Positions 1-11,197 of a stretch of DNA of 64,000 bases are shown piece by piece. The DNA lies in contig MNCI01038293.1 of assembly GCA_015680685.1 (NCBI GenBank), forward strand, positions 578,652 through 642,651, read 5' to 3'. The notes under the pieces were generated by a model. The model ran no database searches. It was not told the origin of the DNA and was given only the letters and a program-made list of their open reading frames with translations. The position numbers and the translations under genes were made by a program. Source of the DNA: Gnetum montanum. Its lineage: Eukaryota > Streptophyta > Gnetopsida > Gnetales > Gnetaceae. How positions within the stretch are numbered: position 1 is the first letter of the stretch; each line of letters begins with the position of its first letter.

Positions 1-3000
1 GGCACAATGTATTATTCAGGGGGGTAAGTGGTTTTACTAGCGGTATTGTCATTATATGTCTATTGTCTGTTTTTTTTGTAAAGCATAAGATAAGCATATG
101 TGGTATGGTACAGGTTTTTTATCCACGAGAACAAATTAGTAGGTGATAATAATACATTAACATGGACCAAAATAGTAATAAAGGTGTTTACCTTGACTAG
201 CAACGTACGTGCTGGTGTAATGGGGTAAACCTTCGACATTCATGAGTACCCCACCCGTTACACTGATGCTTTCTAGAATTGCTAGAACCTCAGGTGGTTA
301 CATGAAGAATGGGCTTTGGATCTGCCCCTTACCGTTGCAAACGTGCAGAGGAAACTTCCTCCATTTCCTTTGCCATTTCGACCTAGTAAAGCTACTATAT
401 ATTCTATTGTTGCATAGCGTAATTGTGAATTGAGAATGTTGCGCAATAGTGTTTTTTGACATGTGTCTTGCATTGTTCAGTTAGGGAATCCCGGGAGATT
501 ACCCTTACAATTTTCGGCCATGAGGCGAATACCCTCCTCTTCCACTATGGCGACATCAACGAGGCACAACGCTGGCTCGGCCATGCAGCGGCCCTAGTTG
601 CGTTGGTTACCAAGCTACGAGAAGCGAGACTAATGCATTTATTTTTGGCCGTAACCCTTGATGTCCTCGCCAGTGAAATGTTAACCCTGATTAACTCCTT
701 CAGCGAAAGGGCTGAGCGCTTTTGTACGCGCGTGCATCATGTACGTGTAAATTTTGATATTGATGCTCAGCTTTTTGCAGATCTTTTCAGCGTCCCCTCC
801 GACGGCCTTCCCATAGAGGAAAAGGTGAAGAGGAGCCTCTCTTGTCAGGAGTGGCTAGAGGAGTGGCTAGGGACCAAGAAGGAGGCTAAGGGGATCCCTT
901 GTGAGAAGATCAAACTAGAGATCGCCAATTTGATTTATCCCCTGTTCTGGGCCCAAGCTTTCCCCAAGACACTCTCATAGGGGAGGTTCTTTACCATAGA
1001 ACAGACCCGTATCATGCGGGAGGTTATGGAGGAAGGGACCTAGTTTGACTGGGCAAGCTACTTTGCTGAGGGGTTACGCACTGAAATGGTCAGGCTTCAC
1101 CAGAAGCTTGATTCTCGTTTCAACGTGCATTTCGCCTTCTTCATAGCTTGCTGTAGGCCTTTTGCCAAATTTTTGGTTATCCAAAGGAATGGGGTCTGGG
1201 TGCAGCAAGATCGAGACCAGCTATCCAAGCCTTGGATTACCCACATTTTTGGCACTACCCGAGGACAGGATCCTCTGGAGGGGATTGGCAAATCTCTGTC
1301 TATAACGACCAGGGATTTGGCGGCGTCTCGAGTGCAGGGCCCCGACAGTGTAGGCGGGGTGATTCCCACTTACACTGGCAATGCCTCGCGAGGGAAATGC
1401 TTGGCGGTTGAAACTGTAGAGCCTTCGGCTCGGCGTAAAAGGCCTCACTTAACCGAGGCCCCTGTGGAGCTAGCAAGTGGCGCTGGCCGTACTGTGCAAG
1501 TCAGAGTTCAGCAAAGTAAGCCTCCACCTAGTAAGTGTAGAGACACAGTTATGGCAATTGCTATATTACGCAACTTTATTCAGCGTATTTTGAATTGTTT
1601 AAATGTGTTATGTGATTTGAACAGTGATACCTACGGAGTGGTTGACCCCTGAAATAGGGGCAGTGATATTGAGTCGTGGGGAAGGGGCCCCAATTTTGGA
1701 AGAAGAGGCCCCAGCTGTTAGGACTAGTGATGCACAAACCCTTGTGCATGAGGAGAGGGAGGAGGCAGGAATTGTCGACGCACCCCCCACTGTAACCGGC
1801 AGAGGTAATAAGCGTATTGGATGTCTTGAGGAGTTTTGTTAGTAATTAGGATTTTTAACTAAATTACGCTACAGGTGAAGAAGATGCATCCACGTCCACC
1901 GCTGTGAGCAGAGTGTGGAGAGAATTTCCTGACAAGTTTGCCTTCATGGAAGGCGTTGTCAGTGATATGATTGAGTGTCTCGAGCGCGTCGATCCTGAGG
2001 CTAGTATGTTATAGATATAATGGGTTTGTTTTATTAGAAAGTGGTAATGTTTCATTTATGTTGATAATGTTTGCTGTCAGGAGCTTGCCTTTGATGGGAC
2101 CCAACGGAGCCTATTGGTTTTGACACAGTGGAGCCTCCATCTGATGGGGCGGTCGTGCCACGCAACATTTATGAGGAGATGCGTAAATGTGCGTTACGCT
2201 CGACTCGCTCCTTGTGGGAGAGTAAAAGTGTCAATGAAGACCTCTGGAAAAGGCTGTAGAGGTCAGAGAGGGAGAAGGAGTCCCTAACCAAAGAGGTCGG
2301 AGACTTAAAATCGCGATGCAAGTTCCTGTAGGCGTGGGCAACGGGTGAGGAGGACTGGCGCACAGCTGTTATTGACTACTCCCGCTACTAGACTGTAGTC
2401 AGGAATAGTGTGCAAACCAGTTGGGAGTTGGTGGAGCAGCGAATGCAAATAGAGCTGTTATCTCAGAAAAGCCAAGACTGGAACTGCGCAAGCGTGTAAG
2501 AGTGGGGGCAGAAGAAAAAAGATCACAAGCATCTGTATAAGCGAGAGTGTCTCGCTTATTGTTAGCATTACCGTGATTCTGCCGTCGAAGCCCAATCCTT
2601 GCGGGTATTCCTTGATGTCATTGGCGCGTCCAAAGCCTTTGAGAAGTTCCAGGAGCAGGTGATAGTAAGTGCGTCCCCAGAGAGAGAGATTACTCTTCCT
2701 GGGGGCGAGACTACTGTCCCTACCTTTTTCCCTGAACCGCCACGATGGACTAGCATGGAAAATGGAAAGGTGAAAGCTAGAGCTGCTCTGGGAAATGGAG
2801 TATGGTCTGAACTAACTGAAGATGAGATTATGCAGCGCCTATGGGTCGATTTAGAACAGCTCCCCTTTGCTGCGGATGCGGGACCATCGCGAGTAAGTTT
2901 AAACATTATTGAATCTAAATTTTTTGATTATGGTGTCAAGTCTTTGCTAATGTATTTGCTGTGGAGGGAGAAGGCGAACAGGGTGAGGAACAAGCACAAG

Positions 3001-3185
3001 AAGAGGAGCGTAATAACGAAGAGCGTTCTCTTGTGGAGCCGACGTTGGAGCAAGGGCCTCGTGGGGATGGCATTCCTCACGAAGGAATACCTTCTAAGAA
3101 GGACAGCCCACTTGAGGACGATTTATCAGGCTTGGAGCCTGACCTAAGGGATACGAGTGACAGTGGCACCAGAGGGGATGCGTAA
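1..3185 (+). pseudogene. Spliced antisense gene remnant of element I (unknown protein)
   Basis: The product is not recognised. The frame is carried through seven exons: before 1-23, 114-385, 481-1530, 1625-1804, 1875-2003, 2081-2892 and 2967-3185 (stop TAA at 3183). The introns between them are 90, 95, 94, 70, 77 and 74 bp. Donors are GTAAGT at 24, 1531 and 2893, GTAAAG at 386, GTAATA at 1805 and GTATGT at 2004; acceptors end in CAG except the last, GAG. Every junction keeps the reading frame, which chance would rarely give six times. Exon 481-1530 encodes a helical, W- and L-rich region; exon 2081-2892 looks coiled-coil; the last exon is very acidic. In-frame stops (226, 274, 283, 978, 1050, 2092, 2257, 2329, 2389, 2497, 2563) make it a pseudogene. 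It lies opposite to the gag of element I, as the antisense ORFs of Tat-lineage retrotransposons do. A captured host gene is the alternative. The start is outside the window. Confidence 0.6.
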
Positions 3186-3204
3186 CTGTAANAAAATGGA
3201 ATTG

Positions 3205-3395
3205 CTAGTTTAAGGCCATTGTGGGCTGTCGTGTAACATTTGCGTAAGATACCAGGGAATTAGTTTTAGGCCATCGCGGGCCTTCACTAGTTTAAGGCCA
3301 TTGCGGGCCGTCACTAGTTTTAGGCCGTTGCGGGCCATCACTAGTTTTAGGCCGTTGCGGGCCATCACTAGTTTAAGGCCGTTGCGGGCCCCTCT
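3205..3395. repeat. 27-bp tandem repeat array
   Basis: Units begin with TAGTTT at 3261, 3288, 3315, 3342 and 3369, exactly 27 bp apart, and a diverged unit lies at 3205. Each unit holds a GGCC...GGGCC near-palindrome. Because 27 is a multiple of three, the minus-strand frame stays open and reads as a 9-residue repeat (RNGLKLVMA). The array lies between the protease remnant of element I and the stop of the antisense gene. Arrays in this position are common in Tat and Ogre elements. Confidence 0.85.
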
Positions 3396-3810
3396 GCGTA
3401 AGTCTGGAAGTATAATTGATAATGTACATTTCTGCGTAATTGAGCTAATGTGACTAATAGTGATCGAAGTGGGTAAATTGTGTAAAAATGAGGAGTGTAA
3501 AATAGCGTAATGGACAGAAAGCATAAATACATACGTATATGTTAAAGAAGACTAACTACGAAATTGGTGAGCGTAAGCGGAAAACTGGTGGGAGTATAAT
3601 GATGTGCGTAAATGCCATTCAGAGCAATTGCTAATTCACAATTTTTTCTTGATGGCCTTCACGTTTAGCAATGCGTAAGGGTGGGGAGACTTTCCGCCTG
3701 ACTCTTCCACACCACCATCCTGAAATGGCAGGTTAGCCCAGGCTAGACTGTCATCATTCATTTCAGTTTGTTCAGGGATTCAAGGATGGGTCTGATCATC
3801 AGATGTTTCT
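3396..3810. other. Non-coding spacer of element I
   Basis: No supported gene. The stretch separates the 27-bp array from the protease remnant and contains six GCGTAA words (3396-3678). An RT domain would be expected downstream of the protease on the minus strand, but no RT motif is visible here. Confidence 0.5.
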
Positions 3811-3821
3811 ATCTCCGAACC

Positions 3822-4799
3822 CTATTCTTCTTCGATATTGTTGACAGTCCTAGGGGTGATTTCGTCACCGCGTATTACAACCTCTCCCCCTGCGTAAGGT
3901 AGGTGTATTTCCTGGTGTATTGGTGACGAAACCGCCCTCAGTTGGGCTAACCAGGATCTCCCTAGAATTAAGTTGAACCCGGGCATCTCCTCGACGACAA
4001 GGAATGTAGCGTTTGTTGGGAATTGATCCCCTGCCACAAATTCGATGCGCACTGTCCCCTTGACCTAAACCCGTGCTCCGTTGAACGACTTTACGCACGT
4101 TGTCATTGTGGGACTGATTTGGTTGACCAGACCCAACCTATCCACGATGGTATAAGGAATGACATTTGTAGCTGCGTCGTCATCCACGTGCACCCTCCGG
4201 ATTTGATATTAACCAACCCGAATGGTGATAAACATGGGTTCAGTTGTCACTTGACCTTTCTCAGGATCATCTTTGATGAATTCATCATGAAAGGTCAACG
4301 AGGTAGGTTTAGGTCGTTCAGCATCGGAAGGAAATATGACAGCGTGTATCGCTTCCTCCTCCGCTGGTAAGCTCTCCTCCACAGGTATGGATGTCAACAT
4401 GCGGACCATGGCCTCACGGTGTTTTTGAGACATCATGAGCAGGTCATAGAGGCTCAGCGTTGTATTTTTTTGTTTCAGAGCTTGTTTGACTTGCGTAAAC
4501 ACGTCGATGAGATCCTGTTCTCTACTGGCTTGTTTGTCCCCTCTGTCTTCTTCCATTCGCCTTAAGAGACGAATCTCCCGAGGTGGAATAGCATCGGCCG
4601 GAGGGTTGCTCTTTTTCTTGCCAAGGGGAGGTGGCTGTGTTTTTGTACCCTTGTCCTGCCCATGAGGTGCGGACGTAGGGACAGAGGCCAAGGACCTGGG
4701 CCTAGCGAAGCCTAGCGTAAGGTAATTTTTTGCGGCATTACTAGACGCATCCCCTTCCTTTTGTTTATTAGGTGATGGTTGGTGATTTGTGTTAGAGGC
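3822..4799 (-). pseudogene. Retropepsin remnant of element I (Tat/Ogre-like)
   Basis: This continues the gag frame. A Lys/Pro-rich linker (about 4691-4400) leads to FITIRVG, a stop, then YQIRRVHVDDDAATNVIP, the retropepsin active-site region (4208-4155). The usual motif is VDDGA; here the glycine codon reads Asp (GAC), which would not be expected to support catalysis. The C-terminal signature MPGFNLILGRSWL follows (about 3990-3950). The protein is an aspartic protease that would cleave the Gag-Pol precursor inside virus-like particles. Its frame ends near 3822 with no RT, RNase H or integrase after it, so the element is non-autonomous or internally deleted. Confidence 0.75.
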
Positions 4800-4805
4800 T
4801 TGTCC

Positions 4806-7429
4806 CTACGTAAAAGGGGCAGCCGGTGATTTTGGCACCCTGAGAATGAAAGGCGCCTTAGGTGTGGGTGCGGACATAGCCGCGGCTTTACTGTTATTGG
4901 GAGGCTGAGTTAAATCTGGAGAAGGCACCCGAATGATGAAGGGTGGCCTTGAGACACCACTAGCTGTTAGTGAAAAGCTTGTTCCCCTTGGTGAGTTGGT
5001 AGGTACACGCAAAACAAAATGTTGTTTGGGCGGTACTTTCCTCTCACCGTCCGTAGTTACCACGTTGATTGTGTAAGAGATGTCATTTGCATTTAACGGA
5101 TCCTTGTACACATGCAACGTTTGGTTTTCTAGACACGTTGGACTACTACCGTCTAGTCTGAGTGAACCATCGTTAATCATGCGTTGAATATCGTCTTTCA
5201 ACGCCCAGCAGTAATCTGTATCGTGACCACACAACTGGTGGTAGTCACAGAAGCGGTCTAGCCTGAAAGACCTCGGAACTGGTGGTTCGTTAGGTAGGGC
5301 TAAAGAGGGATTCTTCAGCAGTTCACAACGACGCCTGTGATGCTTCAGAGCTTCTTCGGATACCTTCTTAGGCTGAATGTATCTTGCCCCTAATAGTTGC
5401 TTCAACAGTTCTGAGTGTTTTATAGGGAGGGTTGTATACTTTGAATGATCTTTATGCTTAAAGTTTGGTTTTGGCTGGGGGGGCTTTTCAACGGCAGATG
5501 TGTCTTGGCTAGTGCTGCTCGCACTAGCCGTGGTCTCGGGTGATGCCATAGGTGCGTTCTTGTTTTTGTTCTTAGTACCTTCAGCTAGCGCAGCTACTGT
5601 CGTTGTTATTTTACCTTTATCCTTACCCTTGTTGTTAGCGTTCTTATAGGCGAGATACGTCGGGTCTTTGCTAGCCTCCGCGGCATCTTGGATGCTTTTA
5701 GTCTGGGCGAAGGCTTGATGTAACGAGCTAGGGGAAAGGTAATACAGCTTAGACTTAATGAAGTCATTAACTGCTCCTTTGAATATGGCCAGGAAATGGG
5801 CCTCCGCGATTGGCTCACGGATTTCGTTCAAAGTAGCACTCCATCGCTATATGAACTTTTGGACTAGTTCGAGCAGGTCCTGTTTCACTCCCATAAGTTG
5901 ATCTAATGTGACCTCTGACTTTAGGTTGTATTTAACACACGTCATGAATTGTGTCAGGAGCTCTTCCAAGGTTGAGATGGAAGAGCGAGGGAGGGCTCGA
6001 TACCAATCCAAAGCTTTCCCTGCCAAAGACATCGCAAAGACGCGGATGATTGTATGAGGCCATTATTATAGCAACAAGGATTCAGATCTGAAGGTGACCA
6101 GGTAGGCGTTAGGATCTCCCTCCCCATTATATTTAGTGAAATGGGGTAAAGACATCCCTGGGGGTAATGACAGCATGGGGACCGCTGGACTAATGGGATC
6201 ATCCTGATAGAAATCCATGATCTGTGTAGTGTCTGAGCCAGCGGCCTTAAGGCATCTAACCTCCTCAGTGAGGGTCTGAATAAGTAAGAAAGATTTATCC
6301 AAACCTGTTGATGAAGATGTCTGCGCAGGAGGGGCACGAGGTTGACCTGAAGGAGCTACGCCAGGCAATGGGAATGAAGGGATGGTTTGCTGGCAGATGG
6401 CGTGGCGGGGATCCCTGCAGACGGAGGTGCCTATGAGGACCACCATCCACCGGTTTGAGAAGAGAGATTGGCTGCCGCCGGCTGTGTAGGATAAGGATGA
6501 TAAGGATATTGTGGGACCATTTGCGGAACATGCGTTGTGGGTGCAACGAAGGGTTGCACACCATATACCGCAGATTGGTTATGTTGTGCCACGGGAATGA
6601 TCCACTGACTCATGGTGGGCTGTTGAGCGGATATCTATGGCTGAACGACGGCTGTGGTCTGTTGGCTTGGAGGGGGCGGCAGCGATAAAGTTTGTGCCAG
6701 ATTTTGCACTGGGCGAGTTGTAAACATGGCTTGAGGTTGGATCTGAGGGATGTAATGAGGCGCGATGGATGCAGGGGCCACCGATGGAATGCTGATTACG
6801 CGTGGTGATGAGACCGCCCCCAGGTTATTTTGGTGTGGTATTTGTACCTGCAAGACGGATGACTGCGTAGTGGCCTGCAGGATGATAGGAATGTGAGCTT
6901 GCGTGGTCATGGCTGGATTAAGAGGGGCAGCTTCTCCCGCGAAAGGAAATAGGGGATTTATGTACGTATGGGGGTTGAGAGTGTGGTATGAATGTTCGGA
7001 CTGGGTTGCAAGTTCATCTTCCTCTTCTTCCGCATTCTGAGGTTCCAGCATAGACCATGTAGCTTGGCTCTTAGCCATGACCAATTGTGTTATGATTTTG
7101 TGGTAATGTTCTATTAAGGAGATGATGTCGTAGGCGGTTGGGGGGAAATCTTGACCCCCTCTGTGGATCAGCTCAAAGTTTCTTTTTGCTTCGATCTCGG
7201 TTCGGCTGAGAGCAAGCTTTGCCTGAATCTTGACGTAAATGAAGTTGTATTCCTCAGGGGTCACAACGATAAATACGGGGTCTTTGCCCTGTAACCTCAA
7301 CGAACGACGCGACGGTCCCTGAGGTCCTATAACACCAGAGGCTGGTCCGGTGGCGGCGATGGGATTCACAGATGTGGCACCCGAGTCAGTTGTGGTCATT
7401 GCGGCTGTGGTTATGTATGTAGAATCCAT
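4806..7429 (-). pseudogene. gag: Gag remnant of element I (Tat/Ogre-like)
   Basis: Gag forms the virus-like particle and packages element RNA. The start is MDSTYITT at 7429, just inside the primer-binding site. The N-terminal 270 residues are Ala/Pro/Gln-rich; a stop lies at 6635 and a frameshift near 6440. The capsid core runs from about 6170 to 5830 (YNGEGDPNAYL, then LAGKALDWYRALP and the LLTQFM block), as in the Retrotrans_gag family, with stops near 6065 and 5845. A zinc-knuckle-like motif FCDYHQLCGHDTDYCW at about 5252-5204 has the fC-H-GH-T-C spacing seen in Tat and Ogre gags. The frame then runs open to a stop at 4806. Confidence 0.8.
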
Positions 7430-7662
7430 TGGTCAAACAGATTAACGGCGATAAGTGACTAGATCTGAAAAGCGATGGACAAAGAAGATCGCAATTTAGG
7501 CTTTCTAACCTGTAGGATTCCAAAGGAACCGTTATAGTGACCGATCTACATCGCACTATTTTTCGTAAACTTCCCTAGAGGTTTTACGTTCACGTTTTTT
7601 TAGAAACGCGGGTATAGATCGCTTACAAGGCTACTCGTAAAAAATACGAATTGGAGCCTAGG

Positions 7663-7679
7663 CCCTCCTTCTAGCGCCA
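7663..7679 (-). other. Primer-binding-site candidate of element I
   Basis: On the minus strand the sequence reads TGGCGCTAGAAGGAGGG, a TGG-initial site of the type that follows the 5' LTR in Tat-like elements. It lies 234 bp upstream of the gag start and six bases inside the proposed LTR edge (7686). The priming tRNA is not assigned. Confidence 0.5.
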
Positions 7680-7685
7680 GAAAAC

Positions 7686-9265
7686 TGTAATGACGGAAAA
7701 TGTCGATAGCTGGGAAAATACCAAACAAAATCCATGTATACAGTTTTAACCATGGATCCGTGCGAGGGCTGTGCTGGAGAAAACAAATCCGCAGTGCCTT
7801 GAACGGTCTTGTCGATTAGACAGGGACTTACTTAATCAGTAAATCGACGAAGATTATAGGTGTTTCGTGGAACGATTTGATTCGATAAATCGTGAAAGAA
7901 GAGGAAAAAGATGTAGATAGATTGCAATAATGACAACGTTAACACGACAAAGGGAACCAAATTTAAGAGAAATGCATGATTTCAAGATCTATACTTTGAC
8001 CCGAAAAAACGAGTATTTTTGTATACAAAGTTACAATGGGAAGACTCCGATTACCTTGTGTGGAACATACACAAAACAATAAGAAAACTATTCAACAAAG
8101 AGTACAGAATGGAGTTCGATCTACCTCGTAAGCCAGAGATGGGATGCAAGGAAGGTCAAGCTCTGACGTCTATTGATCAAATGTTTCTGATCAATGAACC
8201 TTACAAACCACACCAGATGATCTCTCGACCTCTGATCTACTCTTTTTGCCTTCGGTAGTCTCTGCTCAAAGCTGCCACTGATCACCAATGGAGAGAGTTG
8301 TGTTTTCACCAAAGGATTGATCGCTCCTGCTACAAGACGCTCAAGCGAAATGTCTTCTGTCTCTGCTAAAAGGTGATGCTGCCAAAAGTTACAGATGCTG
8401 CCCGGGGGTCCCTCTCTTCGTCAACTGGAGTATTTATAAGTTCGACAACATGCGGAGAAAGTATGGCCCCGATGACATGTGTCTCGAACTTTTAATATAC
8501 CGTTGACTTGGTAAGCTTTATGTTGAAGTTGGCTACGTTGCGTCACGTTTTGGGAAGGGGAGCGAAATACGCTGTTGACCACTTCCGCCAAAGCTGCTTC
8601 ATGATTACGCACAATACGCTTATCAGAGTATTGTGCGTGTGGATAGTAGATGCGTAACTGCTTTAGCCGGCTTTACGCTGTATCACACTTGCTTATGCTA
8701 CGTCGTGTGGCAAAGCGTAATAGAGTATAGGAGTAGTTGATGCCAGCTGTTTTACGCTCATTTACACTGCAAAGCATAATAGAGCATAAAAAATGGTCAA
8801 CTTTACAACGTGTTACGCTTGTCCACGCTGCGTAGCGTAATAAGCGTAAAGTGACCAATCTGCAAAGAAAAGAGGTCAATCTGCAACTCTTCCTTGTATC
8901 TTGACTTTGTCTTCTTTGAAGCTCATTACGCTGCTCTGCGTAACGAAGCGTAAACTCGACTCTGAGCCAAAGACCTAGCCGAATATGCGATAAGTTTTAA
9001 TTTTTAAACTTCGTCAAAACTGGCAAAGTAAGTTGCTTTGTGATAACGACTACACTTAACAGAATCACACTGAGCAACATTACGCTCTGTTGCGTAATGC
9101 AGCATAAAGAGAGAAAACAAAGTAAGTTTAAAATCTATGAGAAACTCGGAGACTTGATGCTGTGCACCTCTTTGATTTGTTTTGTCTTTTGAATTGCTGT
9201 CGCAAACCTCCGCCCGAATCGCGAATCTTCGCCGGAGGCCGATTCGCGATTTCTACGGTGTTTCA
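7686..9265 (-). repeat. 5' LTR candidate of element I
   Basis: The inner edge is set by the primer-binding site: the minus strand ends ...CATTACA at 7686. The outer edge is uncertain; GC-rich, GCGTAA-rich sequence gives way to AT-rich sequence near 9265. The partner LTR lies left of the window, so the length cannot be confirmed. No coding function is seen in this stretch. Confidence 0.45.
8605..9097. repeat. Cluster of inverted GCGTAA/TTACGC words
   Basis: Thirteen copies of GCGTAA or TTACGC lie in under 500 bp (8605, 8652, 8673, 8715, 8752, 8813, 8835, 8844, 8926, 8938, 8948, 9080, 9092). Several face each other across short loops, for example TTACGC at 9080 and GCGTAA at 9092, and 8926 with 8938. 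Such pairs could fold into small hairpins or serve as paired protein sites. Confidence 0.75.
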
Positions 9266-9501
9266 ATAACGATATTCTAGTTTACATCGGCACACTCTAG
9301 TTTTCTTCATTATAATTCCTGTCATTGTTTTTATTAAGGTCAATAGCAAGTGGAGATTTCACTTTGTATGTAAAAGTCATTTAAATTAGTTAATACTTAT
9401 TGTATGTTTTAGAACTTATTATAAGTGTCAAAAGATAAGCTGCAAAATACTCAATACAACAAACTATGGTAAAATTAACTAACTAGTAAACTTTGACACT
9501 A

Positions 9502-9520
9502 TCCCCAATAATGGTATTAA
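9502..9520 (-). other. Decayed primer-binding site (element C)
   Basis: On the minus strand this is the 19-bp primer site seen next to the LTRs of D (32831-32849) and B3 (53057-53075), with six differences from D, all transitions. It abuts TGATGAGTG at 9521, just as in the other family members. Confidence 0.55.
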
Positions 9521-10306
9521 TGATGAGTGCTAAGAGTTTCCAACACTCAATTTTGCAAGTCACAAGTGTACATGTGTGACTAGATCATTATCCATGGATG
9601 GGACAATGTAAGTATACTAACAAGTTAATGATAAGTTCATGATTGTTGTCTTGTATTTAGAGTTAGTGAGGTTCAAAACATATGGTTTAACTCTAAGTGA
9701 GGTACATGATTATATGATATTGAATGGCTTTAGGATATTAGTGTGAAACATAAGAAATGAAGTATGAATTCTATTAACTAAGAACAATGTAATTGTAAAG
9801 TTGTTATAGCCTAATGATGATAAGCATCTATTCCCAATTTTTTAAACATGCTTTAGGTTAATATAATCATTACTAGGATTATGAAGTGACTAGCTACTAA
9901 GTGAATCAAGCTAAGCCAATACTAGGTTACCAAATGATTATATTTTTCTGCTTGAAATTGGTCTTACTTATTTTGCCAATTAACTAATAGACATTGAAAC
10001 GTAAATGACGTAGGAAATATACATTACATAGAAAAGTAAATCTAATCTACATGAGATCCTATAATGATGAGAAATAATGACGATATTTGTTTTTGGTTGT
10101 GGAGTGTGTCTAGGTACAATACACTTAAATAAAAATGTCACATAGCTATTTATCACCACATGTGGGCATTCACAACTATCATTAAGTTTATGAAAATAAA
10201 GTATAAGAGTTTCAATAAGGTTTATCCAAAAGGTAACATTTAACATAACAATGGGCTCATATTTATATGCATGACTATGGCCCACTATATGGCATCTACG
10301 ACATCA
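9521..10306 (-). repeat. Relic LTR of a third Athila-like family (element C)
   Basis: It begins TGATGAGTG beside a decayed primer site and has the same internal order of blocks as the B-type LTRs: a TTGTTGTCTT block near 9640, a block with CATATGGTTTAA near 9680, two ACTAGG/ACCAAATG blocks at 9870-9940, and a possible CATCA end near 10306. It is strongly diverged and AT-rich. The interior that should lie to the left is missing; element I starts about 240 bp away, and 9266-9501 shows nothing else. Confidence 0.45.
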
Positions 10307-11197
10307 TCTATTGAGATAGAATATTGTAGTCAATCATGAAAAGCTTGATTTATTAGAAGGTATATGAATCTAATGTTTGTGGAGCTACCTCATGAATTAT
10401 TAAAACAATGAGTGGTAGATAATAAAATTGGACTATTTTTAGGGATTACTTCTACTAGGTAGTGACCTTATAGAATGACCACCTTTGAGTTTGCAAAGTT
10501 GAAAAAGTAGATGGTAAGTTTCATTAAAAATGCTTACATTTAATCCTTGAAATCTCCTTATGAAGTTTTGATGAAGCTTTCTAATAAAAAAGATGACATG
10601 TTGAGGCTATGTTGTGATTTCAAGCTCTTAAATAAGTACAACATTAAAAATAAGCATTTAATACCATTGGTTTTGGATCTATTCAATAAGCTAGTGGAGG
10701 ATTGAGTCTTCTCTAAACTTCATCTTCACAAAGGTTACTATCAAATGTGAATCACTAAAGGAGATGAGAAGAAAATTGCTTGTGTCACTCATTAGAGCTC
10801 ATACGAGTGAACTGTCATGCCTTTTGGATCATGCAATACTCTTAACACTTTCTGCATACTCATGAACAACATGTTTTGCTTGTACCTTGACAAGTTTACG
10901 ATGGTATATCTTGATGACATCCTTGTGTGCTCTTATTTTATGGAGAAACACATTTAGAACTTTGACCTAGTGTTCTCCAAACTATAGGAGCATAAGTTGT
11001 ATGTTAAATGAGAGAAATGTGAATTCAAAAAGATAGAGTTAAAATTCTAGGGCCACACCATTAGTGGGGTAGGGTAAAATTAGATTCAAAGAAGGTGAAG
11101 GCCATTACCACATAGCTTCTCTGGTTAGCTAGTTATTATAAGAAACTTGTTTGTGGATTCTTAGGTTAGATTAATTTGCCAAAGAAAGATGCTCCTT
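10307..11197 (+). pseudogene. Ty3/gypsy reverse transcriptase relic, element II, left part
   Basis: From 10553 one frame reads SPYEVLM, then LCCDFKLLNKYNIKNKHLIP, KLHLHKGYYQM, VMPFG, MVYLDDILV (10901-10927) and F*GHTISG (11045), in the order of RT fingers and palm. YLDD is the catalytic motif, so polymerase identity is clear, but at least eight in-frame stops kill it. It is plus-strand and unlike the Athila RTs nearby (YLDD rather than FMDD), so it is another lineage, perhaps a chromovirus. The frame is interrupted at 11197 after KKDAP by element A and resumes at 43891. The stretch 10307-10552 probably belongs to it but is too decayed to prove. Confidence 0.75.

Noticed and set aside
3205-3395. 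Possible CRISPR-like array
   Set aside because: The 27-bp units are directly adjacent without unique spacers, in a plant retrotransposon.
8019-8258. Plus-strand frame of 79 codons in the element I LTR
   Set aside because: No motif and no known relative; it lies in the proposed LTR, where a chance frame is the simplest explanation.
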